Counted from the first letter of the stretch, positions 1-8,725 are shown. The stretch is DNA of 64,000 nucleotides from Actinacidiphila paucisporea (GCF_900142575.1 NZ_FRBI01000002.1:1-64000), one strand, 5' to 3'. Program-made: numbers and translations. Notes: a model not told the origin generated them from the letters alone.

Positions 1-84
1 GTAGACGACTGGGTTGATAGGCCGGATGTGGAAGCCCTGTAAGGGGTGGAGCTGACCGGTACTAATAGGCCGAGGGCTTGTCCT
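1..84 (+). rRNA. 23S ribosomal RNA, 3' end (partial)
   Basis: The window opens inside the last helix of 23S rRNA. The sequence around 40-84, including GACCGGTACTAATAGGCCGA, is the highly conserved bacterial 23S 3' terminus. Only the last ~84 nt are present. The 105-nt spacer up to the 5S gene holds no tRNA. The mature end is placed by resemblance to other actinobacterial 23S genes and could be off by a few bases. Confidence 0.93.
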
Positions 85-189
85 CAGTTGCTCGCGTCCA
101 CTGTGTGGTTCTGAAACAACCAGCTACCACACTCCCGTACCACCACGATCAGTGGTGGTGTGTGTGGGGTGTGGTGTGTGTTTCATGGT

Positions 190-306
190 GTTTCGGTGGT
201 CATAGCGTTAGGGAAACGCCCGGTTACATTCCGAACCCGGAAGCTAAGCCTTTCAGCGCCGATGGTACTGCAGGGGGGACCCTGTGGGAGAGTAGGACAC
301 CGCCGA
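190..306 (+). rRNA. 5S ribosomal RNA
   Basis: This is a complete 117-nt 5S gene. It begins GTTTCGGTGGTCATAGCG and ends in CACCGCCGAAC, so the two ends pair into helix I. The conserved CCGAACCCGGAAGCTAAG loop and the GATGGTACTGC segment are both present. It lies in 23S-5S order and is followed at once by a strong terminator, so it closes the rRNA operon. Confidence 0.97.
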
Positions 307-317
307 ACAATCTTTAG

Positions 318-361
318 AAGAAGCCCCGCTTCCCAGGTCAATCTGGGAAGCGGGGCTTCTT
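318..361 (+). terminator. Rho-independent terminator of the rRNA operon
   Basis: There is a perfect 19-bp inverted repeat, arms 318-336 and 343-361, with a 6-nt loop (GTCAAT). The right arm runs into TTTG. It sits 12 nt after 5S and 25 nt before the stop of the convergent membrane-protein gene, so it may serve both strands. Confidence 0.93.
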
Positions 362-386
362 TGCGTTTCCGGTTGTTTGCCGCCCG

Positions 387-1832
387 TCAGCGTCCGGCGC
401 CGGCGGTGGTGGGAGCCTCGTATCCGGGGACCTTTGCGGCACGGCCCAGGTCGACGTCGAGGGCCTCGCGGCGGATGCGCTGGTCGATGTACAGCAGTGA
501 GACGGCGCCCGCGCTGATCGGGAGGGTCAGGGTGGAGCTGATCACGCCGCCGACGGCGACGATGATGATTGTGGTCCAACTGCTGTCGGCGCTGGCGGAG
601 AAGACACTGCCCATGCTGCCACCGTCGACCGCCTCGGCGACCAGGCCGAAGGGGAATTGAATCACCAGGGACGCGATGGCCGCGATGAGGAGCATGAGGA
701 GCTGCACACCGAGAACGCGCCACCACGAGCCGCTGACGAGTTTCACCGACCGCTTGAGGGCGGTCTTGAGGCCCTGCTTTTCCAGCATGAGCACCGGAGC
801 GGTGAGGCTCCAGAGATTCCACTGCCAGATCGCGAGAACAACGCCGCAGAGCAATCCGAGCGAGGCCAGCGAGGCGCCGCCGGTTTCTCCGCCTGCCAGC
901 GCGATCAGCAGGCCGGGCACTGCGGGCACCGCCACGATCGCGCAGAGCACGAGGGGGAGCAGCAGGGCGAGGCCGACGAGCTGCGCCAGCCGGGGCCGGA
1001 CGTCCCGCCACACCGAGGGCAGCGTGGTCGGCCGGCCGAGGACCGCGCGGCTGATGACGACGGTGAGCAGGCCCGCGGTGAGGATCACCCCGATCATGCT
1101 CGTCAGGATGAGCAGCGAGGACGCCGCCGCGCTGCCGCTGAGCGCGTGCAGGATCTCGTGCACGCTCGGATCGGAATTGCGGTTGAGGTCATTGATTCGA
1201 GTGTCGTCGATAAGGAATCCGCTGATGACCGCGTTCACGCTCTCGGTCAGCAGGGCCACGACGAAGGCCAGGAGCATCGCGGTCCGCCAGTGCTGCTGCA
1301 GGGTGGAGGCGGCGCCCTGCAGGATCTCCCCGGCGTCCAGCGGACGCAGCGGGATGACGCCCGGCTGAGGTGCGGGCGGCTTGGAGGCGTAGGGCGCTTG
1401 TGCGGCCCCGTATTGCGGCACCGTCGGGCCCCAGCGCGGGCCGCCGTCCTGCGGTGGGGGAGGCGGCGGCGGAGCCCACTGCCGGTCCCAGCCCGGGCGC
1501 GCCGTGCCGGCGGGCGGTGGTGCCGGTGTCTCGGGCGGGGTGGGGGCGTCCGGGCGCGCGGTTGTGGGCGCCGCGGCGGCCTCGGAGGCCTCTGCGGCGG
1601 TGTGCGGGACGGCTCCTGACGGCGTGTGCCACGGGGCCGCCGGGGGCTGCTGCTGCGACCAGACGCCGCTCGCCGGCGGCGCCGGCGGTGTCTCCTGCGT
1701 GTCGGGCGTGCCCTGCGCGCTGTCGCTGTGGCCGTCCGCCGCTTCGGGGGACGTGTCCTGGGGGCTGTCGCCGCCGTCCGGCTCTGGGGAGTCGGAGGAT
1801 CCGGGCGAGGCCCAGCCCGGAGTGTTGGTCAT
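387..1832 (-). CDS. Multipass membrane protein (glycerophosphodiester phosphodiesterase membrane-domain/DUF7847-like)
   Basis: This 481-aa protein has two parts. The first ~160 residues are a disordered cytoplasmic tail rich in Pro, Ala, Ser and Gln. It is followed by about six hydrophobic segments, among them LLAFVVALLTESVNAVISG, LLILTSMIGVILTAGLLTVV and IIIVAVGGVISSTLTLPISA. The second half resembles the six-helix membrane domain seen in Gram-positive glycerophosphoryl diester phosphodiesterases, but there is no catalytic phosphodiesterase domain. The start is placed at MTNTPGWASP; an ORF extension of 17 residues upstream is Arg-rich and unlikely. It converges on the rRNA terminator and diverges from mtnA. 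Its function is unknown; membrane scaffolding or lipid handling is only a guess. Confidence 0.8.
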   Translation of the reverse strand: MTNTPGWASPGSSDSPEPDGGDSPQDTSPEAADGHSDSAQGTPDTQETPPAPPASGVWSQQQPPAAPWHTPSGAVPHTAAEASEAAAAPTTARPDAPTPPETPAPPPAGTARPGWDRQWAPPPPPPPQDGGPRWGPTVPQYGAAQAPYASKPPAPQPGVIPLRPLDAGEILQGAASTLQQHWRTAMLLAFVVALLTESVNAVISGFLIDDTRINDLNRNSDPSVHEILHALSGSAAASSLLILTSMIGVILTAGLLTVVISRAVLGRPTTLPSVWRDVRPRLAQLVGLALLLPLVLCAIVAVPAVPGLLIALAGGETGGASLASLGLLCGVVLAIWQWNLWSLTAPVLMLEKQGLKTALKRSVKLVSGSWWRVLGVQLLMLLIAAIASLVIQFPFGLVAEAVDGGSMGSVFSASADSSWTTIIIVAVGGVISSTLTLPISAGAVSLLYIDQRIRREALDVDLGRAAKVPGYEAPTTAGAGR

Positions 1833-1923
1833 CGGAGGCTGCCCTTTCGTATGTCCTGTCAGTACTCGTCGCCATCGTGTCACGGGCTGCCGCAGGTCGG
1901 GTTTGGCAGGGCAGACTGGGCAG

Positions 1924-2988
1924 ATGGGTGATCACCTCACGAAGTCCGGTCATGGAACGGTCCCTGCGCTGCGCTGGGAGGAGCCGCCGGACGGTCCTGT
2001 CCTGGTGCTGCTCGACCAGACGCGGCTGCCGCATGAGGAGGTGGAGCTGGCCTGCACGGATGTGCCGGCGCTCGTCCTGGCGATACGGACCCTCGCGGTC
2101 CGGGGCGCGCCGGTGCTCGGGCTGGCGGGGGCGTACGGGATCGCGCTGGCGGCGGCTCGCGGTTACGACGTGGACGACGCGGCCGGGGTGCTCGCGCACG
2201 CGCGGCCGACCGCGGTGAATCTTGGGTACGGCGTACGGCGGGCGCTCGCCGCCTTCCGTTCGGCCGGGCCCGGCCAGGGAGCCGCGGCGGCGCTCGCCGA
2301 GGCACGGCGGTTGCACGCCGAGGACGCGGCGGCGAGCGCCGCGATGGCGGCCCACGGTGTGCGGCTGCTCGCGGAGCTGGCGCTAGGCGGTGGCTACCGC
2401 ATCCTGACGCACTGCAATACCGGCGCTCTGGTGTCGGGCGGTGAGGGAACGGCGCTGGGCGTCGTCCTGGCCGCGCACCGGGCCGGTGAGCTGCGGCGGT
2501 TGTGGGTGGACGAGACCCGCCCGCTGCTGCAGGGCGCTCGGCTGACGGCGTGGGAGGCGGCGCGGGCGGGAATGCCGTACACGCTGCTGGCCGACAGTGC
2601 CGCCGGGTCGCTTTTCACCGCGGGCGAGGTGGACGCGGTGCTGATCGGGGCGGACCGGATAGCGGCCGACGGTTCGACGGCGAACAAGGTGGGGAGCTAT
2701 CCGCTCGCGGTGCTCGCCCGCTATCACCATGTGCCTTTTGTCGTGGTCGCGCCGACGACGACGGTCGATCCGGCCACTCCCGACGGTGCCGCGATCGAGG
2801 TGGAGCAGCGGCCGGGGAGCGAGGTGACGGATCTGGCGCCGTCACCACTCGGTACGCAGGCCTATAATCCGGCATTCGATGTCACACCGCCGGAACTGAT
2901 CACCGCGATCGTCACGGAGAACGGTGTGGCGTCGCCGGTGACTGCCGAGAGCCTTGCGGCGGTCTGTGTACGGAAGGACGCTCGGTGA
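1924..2988 (+). CDS. mtnA: S-methyl-5-thioribose-1-phosphate isomerase
   Basis: This 354-aa enzyme of the methionine salvage pathway converts methylthioribose 1-phosphate to methylthioribulose 1-phosphate in the cytoplasm. The family signatures are present: LAVRGAPVLG near residue 57, the catalytic Cys164 in ILTHCNTG, and the catalytic Asp244 in IGADRIAADGSTANKVG. Length fits MtnA of the eIF2B-alpha superfamily. The ATG at 1924 (MGDHLTKSG) is preferred because the upstream reading frame overlaps the divergent gene. No other salvage gene is adjacent, so the pathway is dispersed here. A hairpin overlaps its stop codon. Confidence 0.95.
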   Translation: MGDHLTKSGHGTVPALRWEEPPDGPVLVLLDQTRLPHEEVELACTDVPALVLAIRTLAVRGAPVLGLAGAYGIALAAARGYDVDDAAGVLAHARPTAVNLGYGVRRALAAFRSAGPGQGAAAALAEARRLHAEDAAASAAMAAHGVRLLAELALGGGYRILTHCNTGALVSGGEGTALGVVLAAHRAGELRRLWVDETRPLLQGARLTAWEAARAGMPYTLLADSAAGSLFTAGEVDAVLIGADRIAADGSTANKVGSYPLAVLARYHHVPFVVVAPTTTVDPATPDGAAIEVEQRPGSEVTDLAPSPLGTQAYNPAFDVTPPELITAIVTENGVASPVTAESLAAVCVRKDAR

Positions 2989-3004
2989 CGCTCCGTGGAG
3001 CGTC
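2987..3004 (+). terminator. Hairpin overlapping the mtnA stop codon
   Basis: The arms GACGCTCC and GGAGCGTC flank a 2-nt centre, giving a near-perfect palindrome that begins inside the TGA stop codon of mtnA. There is no U-tract, which is usual for streptomycete terminators. It separates mtnA from the mtrA promoter region. Confidence 0.5.
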
Positions 3005-3014
3005 GGTAGCGTGC

Positions 3015-3034
3015 TGGTCCACAAGTTATCCACA
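3015..3034 (+). promoter_or_regulatory. Pair of DnaA-box-like sites upstream of mtrA
   Basis: TTATCCACA at 3026-3034 is an exact match to the consensus DnaA box. TGGTCCACA at 3015-3023 differs by one base from TTGTCCACA, the streptomycete form. Both point the same way with an 11-bp offset, one helical turn. They lie 102-121 nt before the mtrA start. Confidence 0.5.
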
Positions 3035-3090
3035 GGCTGCATCTGGGGGGCAGCGCATCCGCGTACAACCATGGACAATAGTCGCATAGC

Positions 3091-3114
3091 GTGACCTTGA
3101 TCACGAAAGGTCAC
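3091..3114 (+). promoter_or_regulatory. Inverted repeat in the mtrA leader (candidate operator)
   Basis: GTGACCTT (3091-3098) and AAGGTCAC (3107-3114) form a perfect 8-bp dyad around an 8-nt spacer. It lies 21 nt upstream of the mtrA start and overlaps a possible TAGCGT -10 element at 3087-3092. This suggests binding by a dimeric regulator, possibly MtrA itself. No binding data are available to me. Confidence 0.45.
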
Positions 3115-3135
3115 CAGTATCGATATGCAAATGGG

Positions 3136-3825
3136 ATGATGGTCGGTATGAAGGGACGTGTCCTGGTCGTCGACGACGACACTGCGCTGTCAGAGATGCT
3201 TGGCATCGTGCTGCGCGGAGAAGGTTTTGAGCCGTCGTTCTGTGCTGACGGTGACAAGGCGCTTGCCGCTTTTCGGGAGGCCAAGCCGGATCTGGTGCTG
3301 CTCGACCTGATGCTGCCCGGGCGTGACGGTATCGACGTCTGCCGGCAGATCAGGGCGGAGTCAGGTGTGCCGATCGTGATGCTCACGGCGAAGAGCGACA
3401 CCGTGGACGTGGTCGTCGGCCTGGAATCGGGCGCGGACGACTATGTCATCAAGCCGTTCAAGCCCAAGGAGCTGGTGGCGCGGGTGCGGGCGCGGCTGCG
3501 GCGGGCCGAGGAGCCCACGCCGGAGCAGCTGACCATAGGCGACCTGGTGATCGACGTGGCCGGCCACTCGGTGAAGCGCGACGGCCAGCCGATCGCGCTG
3601 ACACCGCTCGAGTTCGACCTGCTGGTCGCGCTCGCCCGCAAGCCGTGGCAGGTCTTCACCCGTGAGGTGCTGCTCGAGCAGGTGTGGGGTTACCGGCACG
3701 CGGCCGACACCCGGCTGGTCAATGTGCATGTGCAGCGGCTGCGCTCCAAGGTCGAGCAGGACCCTGAGCGCCCCGAGATCGTCGTGACCGTCCGCGGGGT
3801 CGGTTACAAGGCGGGACCGGGCTGA
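3136..3825 (+). CDS. mtrA: Two-component response regulator MtrA (OmpR family)
   Basis: This 229-aa DNA-binding response regulator has a receiver domain in its N-terminal half, with acidic pocket residues in VLVVDDD, the phosphoacceptor Asp57 in LLDLMLPGRDG, Thr84 in MLTAKSD, and Lys106 in VIKPFKP. An OmpR/PhoB winged helix follows, including LTPLEFDLLVALARKP and the recognition region HAADTRLVNVHVQRLRSK. In actinobacteria MtrA links cell division, wall metabolism and development. The start is the ATG at 3136 (MMVGMKGR), which matches the N-terminus of other streptomycete MtrA proteins; ATG 3148 is an alternative. mtrB follows after one base, so the two are co-transcribed. Confidence 0.97.
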   Translation: MMVGMKGRVLVVDDDTALSEMLGIVLRGEGFEPSFCADGDKALAAFREAKPDLVLLDLMLPGRDGIDVCRQIRAESGVPIVMLTAKSDTVDVVVGLESGADDYVIKPFKPKELVARVRARLRRAEEPTPEQLTIGDLVIDVAGHSVKRDGQPIALTPLEFDLLVALARKPWQVFTREVLLEQVWGYRHAADTRLVNVHVQRLRSKVEQDPERPEIVVTVRGVGYKAGPG

Positions 3826-3826
3826 G

Positions 3827-5779
3827 ATGTGCGCGTCGTACGAGCGTGAGCGGCTGGAGAGCCGGCTTGCGGACCCGATGCGCGGTCTGCTGCCGGTGAT
3901 CCGCTCGTGCGTGCGCTGGGCACGGCGTCCGCTGCAGCCGGCAGCCCGGCTGTGGCGGCGCAATCTCCAGCTGCGCGTGGTGGCCTTCACCCTGCTGATG
4001 TCGGTCGGCGTGGTGCTGCTGCTCGGCTTCGTCGTCATCGGCCAGGTGAAGAACGGCCTGCTCGACGCCAAGGAGAAGGCCGCGGAGAACCAGGCCACCG
4101 GCGGGTTCTCCATCGCGCAGAATCTGGCGACCCAGGGCAGCCGGGCGCAGGACGGTTCGGGATCGGGGACACCGCCCGCGCCCGTCGACTCCGGCAGCTG
4201 GCTCAACGGCCTGGCCGACCAGCTCGCGAGCGGTGGCATCGGTGTCTACGGCATCGTCACGCTCAGCCCCGGCGCCGATGCCGGTGGCGGCCCCGGCGGG
4301 GCCAGTGCCGAGGCCCGCGGATCGCGCGGCTCGAACCACGTGAAGCCCGCCAGTATCCCCAAGTCGCTCAGCGACGCCGTCGAGACGCACTCCGGTGCCC
4401 TCAAGCAGTACACGATGATGCAGACCGACAATGCGCGACCGCGGCCCGCGCTCGCGGTCGGCAAACGCCTCACGGACCCCAACGGCAATTCGTATCAGCT
4501 GTACTACGTCTTTCCCTTCGACCAGGAGGAGAAGACGCTCGGCCTGGTCAAGGGCACTTTGGCGACGGCCGGCATCTTCGTGGTGGTGCTGCTGGGGGCG
4601 ATCGCCTGGCTGGTGACCCGGCAGGTGGTCACGCCCGTGAGGATGGCCGCCGGGATCGCCGAGCGGCTCGCGGCGGGGCGGCTGCAGGAACGCATGCAGG
4701 TGACCGGTGAGGACGACATCGCGCGACTCGGTGAGTCGTTCAACAAGATGGCGCAGAATCTGCAGGTCAAGATCCAGCAGTTGGAGGACCTGTCGAGGAT
4801 GCAGCGCCGCTTCGTCTCCGACGTGTCCCACGAGCTGCGGACACCGCTGACGACGGTACGGATGGCCGCGGACGTCATCCATGACGCGCGTACCGACTTC
4901 GATCCGGTGACGTCCCGTTCCGCCGAACTGCTGCAGAACCAGTTGGACCGCTTCGAGTCGCTGCTGTCCGACCTGCTGGAGATCAGCAGGTTCGACGCGG
5001 GCGCGGCAGAATTGTCGGCGGAGCCGATAGACCTTCGCGACGTCGTCCGGCACGTGGTCGACGCGGCGGAGCCGCTGGCCGAGCGCAAGGGCAGCCGGGT
5101 GGTGATACGCGGCGACGCCCAGCCGGTCATCGCCGAGGCCGACCCCCGCAGGGTCGAGCGGGTGCTGCGCAATCTACTGGTCAACGCGATCGAGCACGGC
5201 GACGGCCGGGATGTGGTCGTCCGGCTGGCGACGGCCGACGGTGCGGTCGCGGTCGCGGTCCGGGACTACGGCGTCGGGCTCAAGCCGGGCGAGGCGACCC
5301 GGGTGTTCAACAGGTTCTGGCGGGCCGATCCTGCCCGGGCGCGCACCACGGGCGGCACGGGCCTCGGCCTGTCGATCGCGGTGGAGGACGCGCGGCTGCA
5401 CGGCGGCTGGCTCCAGGCGTGGGGCGAGCCGGGCGGCGGGTCGCAGTTCCGTATGACGCTGCCGCGCACGGCCGGCGACAGCCTGCGCGGTTCGCCGATC
5501 GCGCTGGAGCCCGAGGACTCGCGCCGCCACCGCGCTCTGATCAGTTCGGGACGTCCGGCCTCGGCGGCGACTCCCGGCGTGCCCGCACCGCGGGCCGGGA
5601 GTGCGAGCGGCGCCGCGGCGGTCGGCGGGCATGGTAAGCATCGGCCGCGGCCGCCGCTCATACCGCCGATGCCCAGCGTCGCACCGATGCGTCCGGCGAA
5701 GGCCGATCCGGCCGCGTTGCCGGGCAGCGGGGCACGGGTGGTGGAGCGCAGGGAAGCGGCTCGGGAGGACGACGTCTGA
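3827..5779 (+). CDS. mtrB: Sensor histidine kinase MtrB
   Basis: This 650-aa membrane kinase is the partner of MtrA. A first transmembrane helix (about residues 50-72) and a second (244-264) bracket an extracellular sensor region. A HAMP domain follows, then the dimerisation/phosphoacceptor helix with His335 in FVSDVSHELRTPL. The ATPase domain shows the N box (NLLVNAIEHG), G1 (DYGVGLKPG) and G2 (GTGLGLSI). A ~110-residue low-complexity tail after the kinase core is typical of streptomycete MtrB. The ATG at 3827 lies just after the mtrA stop; ATG 3878 is also possible. Its stop overlaps the lpqB start (TGATG), indicating translational coupling of the three genes. Confidence 0.97.
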   Translation: MCASYERERLESRLADPMRGLLPVIRSCVRWARRPLQPAARLWRRNLQLRVVAFTLLMSVGVVLLLGFVVIGQVKNGLLDAKEKAAENQATGGFSIAQNLATQGSRAQDGSGSGTPPAPVDSGSWLNGLADQLASGGIGVYGIVTLSPGADAGGGPGGASAEARGSRGSNHVKPASIPKSLSDAVETHSGALKQYTMMQTDNARPRPALAVGKRLTDPNGNSYQLYYVFPFDQEEKTLGLVKGTLATAGIFVVVLLGAIAWLVTRQVVTPVRMAAGIAERLAAGRLQERMQVTGEDDIARLGESFNKMAQNLQVKIQQLEDLSRMQRRFVSDVSHELRTPLTTVRMAADVIHDARTDFDPVTSRSAELLQNQLDRFESLLSDLLEISRFDAGAAELSAEPIDLRDVVRHVVDAAEPLAERKGSRVVIRGDAQPVIAEADPRRVERVLRNLLVNAIEHGDGRDVVVRLATADGAVAVAVRDYGVGLKPGEATRVFNRFWRADPARARTTGGTGLGLSIAVEDARLHGGWLQAWGEPGGGSQFRMTLPRTAGDSLRGSPIALEPEDSRRHRALISSGRPASAATPGVPAPRAGSASGAAAVGGHGKHRPRPPLIPPMPSVAPMRPAKADPAALPGSGARVVERREAAREDDV

Positions 5780-7611
5780 TGCGTGCGATGGGGCGCGGGG
5801 CCCTGCGGGTCCTCAGGGGCGGTGCGCTGCCGCTGGGCGCCGCGCTGCTGCTGGCCGGATGCGCGTCGATGCCGAGCGGCGGCGAGGTGCGCAAGGTCGA
5901 CAACGGCCAGCAGGCGGACGACAACCCGCGGGTGCTGGTCTACGGTATTCCGCCGCATCCCGGGGAGAGCGCCGCCGAGATCGTCAGCGGCTTCCTGGAG
6001 GCCACCACCAGTGGCGAGCCCGACTTCGCCACGGCCAAGAAATATCTGACCAGGGCTCTCGAGCAACGCTGGGATCCGAAGGCCCGGATCACCGTGCTGT
6101 CCAGCAGCCCGCAGAGCGACGGCGGCACGGACTTCGCCCCCAAGGCGACGGGCGTCGTCATCGGGGTGTCGGGGTCCAAGACCGCGCAGGTGGACGCCAA
6201 GCACGCCTACAGTCCCAACGGGGGCGCCTTCCACACCTCCGTCCATCTGGTCAAGCAGGGCAACGAGTGGCGGATCGACAGGTTGGACGACGGCCTGATC
6301 CTGTCCGCGTCGGACTTCCAGCGGATATACCACTCCGTGAACATGTACTACTTCGCCCAGTTGGGCCCCGACGGGCAGCGCTCCGGCAGCCGGCAGCAGA
6401 CACTCGTCGCCGACCCGGTCTATCTGCGCAAGCAGCAGACCGACTCGCTGGCCGACACCGTGTCCGCGTTGCTCGGCGGTCCCACGACCTGGCTTGCTCC
6501 CGCGGTCGCCTCCGCGGCGCCCAGCGGTGTCCGGCTGTACAGCAAGGGAACCGGCCAGGGCGTCTTGGTGGACGACTCGCAGCGCCTGAAGGTGCGGCTG
6601 GACAAGAAGGCGGACCGGCTGGGGCACGACCAGTGCATGCGGCTGGCCGCGCAGCTTTTCGCCACCGTGCAGGGGCAGGCGTCGGCGAAACTGGCGTCCG
6701 CCGAGGTGCAGCGTGCCGACGGCGCAACGATCTGCTCGCTGCCCAGCAGCCAGGCGCTCACCCCGACGGACATGGTCGGATCCACATCCAAGCGGTATTT
6801 CATCGGGTCCGAGCAGCACCAGCTGTACGAACTGGCGGGGCAGGACACGGCAGCGAGTCCGGTCCAGGGACCCTTCGGCTCGGCCAAGGCGGATCTGGTG
6901 TCGGTCGCGGTGCGCCGCGACGGGGAGATGGCCGCGGGCGTCAGGAGCGACGGCCACCTGGTGGTCGGCTCGTTCACGGACGGCGACTCGTTCCGGGCAT
7001 CGCAGCTGACCAGTTCCGCGCAGAATCCGAAGAACGGGCTGAGCGCGCCGAGCTGGGACGGGTTCGACGACCTGTGGGTCGCCGATCGGAGCCCGGCGAT
7101 CTCCCGGTTGTACGTGCTGCCGGGCGGTACGGGCGCGCCTGCCCTGGTGGACGTGCCAGGGCTGGAAGGGCGGGTCGAGTCGCTGCGGGTCGCCTCCGAC
7201 GGGGTGCGGATCGTCCTGGTCGTGGACGAGGGCGGGAACAAGACCCTGCAGCTCGGTCTGATCCAGCGGGGCGGCACTTTGGACCAGCCGCAGTTCAGCG
7301 TGAAGAATCTGCGTGACCTCACGCCTGCCGGGGAGAGCGTGAGCTCGGTGTCGTGGGCCGGGCCCAGCCAGCTGGTGATGCAGGGCAGCGACATCGGCGG
7401 GGGCGGGCAGCAGATCCACTACGTGAGCACCGACGGCTCCGTGGCGGCCGCGCTGGAGAGCATCGGCGAGGCCGTGTCGGTGGCGGCCTCCGAGGACCCC
7501 ACCAGGCCGCTGCAGGTCGCCTCGTCCAACGGCTACATCTACTGGCTGCCCGACGACTCGAACTGGAAGAGGGTCACCCCGAAGGGCGGCAGTCCGGTCT
7601 ACCCGGGCTGA
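5779..7611 (+). CDS. lpqB: Lipoprotein LpqB, accessory to MtrAB
   Basis: This 610-aa secreted lipoprotein has a signal peptide ending in the lipobox LLAGC, with Cys28 as the lipid attachment site. A GerMN-like region follows (about residues 200-300), then a C-terminal beta-propeller-like region. In mycobacteria and streptomycetes LpqB interacts with the MtrB sensor domain and tunes signalling. The position directly behind mtrB, with a one-base overlap, is the conserved arrangement. Length is normal for the family. I see no frameshift or missing landmark. Confidence 0.95.
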   Translation: MRAMGRGALRVLRGGALPLGAALLLAGCASMPSGGEVRKVDNGQQADDNPRVLVYGIPPHPGESAAEIVSGFLEATTSGEPDFATAKKYLTRALEQRWDPKARITVLSSSPQSDGGTDFAPKATGVVIGVSGSKTAQVDAKHAYSPNGGAFHTSVHLVKQGNEWRIDRLDDGLILSASDFQRIYHSVNMYYFAQLGPDGQRSGSRQQTLVADPVYLRKQQTDSLADTVSALLGGPTTWLAPAVASAAPSGVRLYSKGTGQGVLVDDSQRLKVRLDKKADRLGHDQCMRLAAQLFATVQGQASAKLASAEVQRADGATICSLPSSQALTPTDMVGSTSKRYFIGSEQHQLYELAGQDTAASPVQGPFGSAKADLVSVAVRRDGEMAAGVRSDGHLVVGSFTDGDSFRASQLTSSAQNPKNGLSAPSWDGFDDLWVADRSPAISRLYVLPGGTGAPALVDVPGLEGRVESLRVASDGVRIVLVVDEGGNKTLQLGLIQRGGTLDQPQFSVKNLRDLTPAGESVSSVSWAGPSQLVMQGSDIGGGGQQIHYVSTDGSVAAALESIGEAVSVAASEDPTRPLQVASSNGYIYWLPDDSNWKRVTPKGGSPVYPG

Positions 7612-7696
7612 CCGCCGGGCCGCCCCGCTGGCAGGGAGCCGCGACCGCCGGGGCGCTTCCGCGTGCGCCGTCGGCTTGTCAGGTGCCCGACCTGAG

Positions 7697-7705
7697 TTGT
7701 CCACA
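7697..7705 (+). promoter_or_regulatory. DnaA-box-like site between lpqB and comF
   Basis: TTGTCCACA is an exact copy of the form preferred by streptomycete DnaA. It sits in the 147-nt gap, 54 nt upstream of the comF-type gene. Its flanks (GAG before, GC after) resemble the copies near 3026 and 16616. Confidence 0.45.
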
Positions 7706-7758
7706 GCCCCCGAACGAGTGACTGGCAGCCGCCGGGTCGCAGCGGCCACAGTGGAGGC

Positions 7759-8466
7759 ATGCGGGGCTGGTGGCGGGAGATCGCCGGGCTGGTGCTGCCG
7801 GTGGACTGCGCGGGCTGCGGGCGTCCGCGTACGGAATTGTGCGAGCGGTGCCGGGGACTGCTGGGCGGGGCGTCCTCGGTGCGGCGGGTGCGTCCGACAC
7901 CGGAGCCGGCCGGCTTGCCACCGGTCTATGCGACGGGGCGGTACAGCGACGAGGTGCGGGCCGTGCTCCTCGCGCACAAGGAAAGGGGCGCGCTGGGCCT
8001 GGCCCGGCCGCTGGGAACGGCCCTTGCCGCGGCTGTACGGCCGCTGGGCGTCGCCGGGACGGTGCTGCTGGTACCAGTGCCCTCCGCGCGGCGGGCAGTG
8101 GCACGGCGGGGCCATGACGCCACCGCACGGATGACCCGCGCGGCGGCAGTGGCACTGCGCCGTTCGGGGACACCGGCGAGGGCGGTGCCCTTGCTGCGGC
8201 AGCGGCGGGCGGTCGCCGACCAGTCCGGCTTGGACGCGACCGGACGGCTGGCGAACCTGTCCGGCGCGGTCGAGGCGGTCGGCGGCTGCGCGGCGCTGCT
8301 GGCGGCCGCCCAGGTCGTGCTGGTGGATGACCTGATGACGACGGGGACATCACTGAGCGTGGCCGCGCGAGCGGTCGCCGTGGCGGGAGGGAGAGTGGCG
8401 GGAGCGGCGGTTGTGGCGGGGCCGGATGGCCCGGAAATTCACCCGGTCGGGCATCGCCGCAGGTGA
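7759..8466 (+). CDS. ComF-family phosphoribosyltransferase-like protein
   Basis: This 235-aa protein begins with a small zinc-ribbon-like segment (Cys17, Cys20, Cys28, Cys31) and ends in a type I phosphoribosyltransferase fold, with the PRPP loop VVLVDDLMTTGTS at 186-198. This is the ComF/GntX architecture. ComF takes part in DNA uptake in competent bacteria. In actinomycetes the role is not established, and no other competence gene is nearby. The ATG at 7759 (MRGWWREIAG) is the only sensible start. It is probably transcribed separately from lpqB, given the 147-nt gap. Confidence 0.88.
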   Translation: MRGWWREIAGLVLPVDCAGCGRPRTELCERCRGLLGGASSVRRVRPTPEPAGLPPVYATGRYSDEVRAVLLAHKERGALGLARPLGTALAAAVRPLGVAGTVLLVPVPSARRAVARRGHDATARMTRAAAVALRRSGTPARAVPLLRQRRAVADQSGLDATGRLANLSGAVEAVGGCAALLAAAQVVLVDDLMTTGTSLSVAARAVAVAGGRVAGAAVVAGPDGPEIHPVGHRRR

Positions 8467-8696
8467 AGGGGGTCGGCCTTCACTCGAATGGGGGGAGCGC
8501 GGCGCTGGGGATGCCGACTTCCGCACTCCGGGACTATGTTCGGGGGATAGGGAAGGGACACCGTGGGGTGTTGATCTTCCCAGTGGGGCAGGAGGAGGTG
8601 AAAGCCGCGGCTTCGCGGTTCCCGGTGAGACCGGGAGGCGGAGCGGCAGCCAACGCAGCGCCGGACGGGTGGCACCCGGGTCGGCCTCAGCGAAAG

Positions 8697-8725
8697 GGAT
8701 CGCCGCCGGTCAGCCGGGGCGATCC
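8697..8725 (+). promoter_or_regulatory. Stem-loop just upstream of the hpf ribosome binding site
   Basis: GGATCGCC-g-CCGG (8697-8709) pairs with CCGGGGCGATCC (8714-8725), giving 12 base pairs with one bulged G and the loop TCAG. The hairpin ends 5 nt before the CGGAG Shine-Dalgarno element at 8731-8735, in a 275-nt leader otherwise without a recognisable gene. Confidence 0.45.

Noticed and set aside
5266..8115. A 949-codon minus-strand frame across mtrB, lpqB and comF
   Set aside because: It lies opposite three well-supported genes and shows no family similarity.
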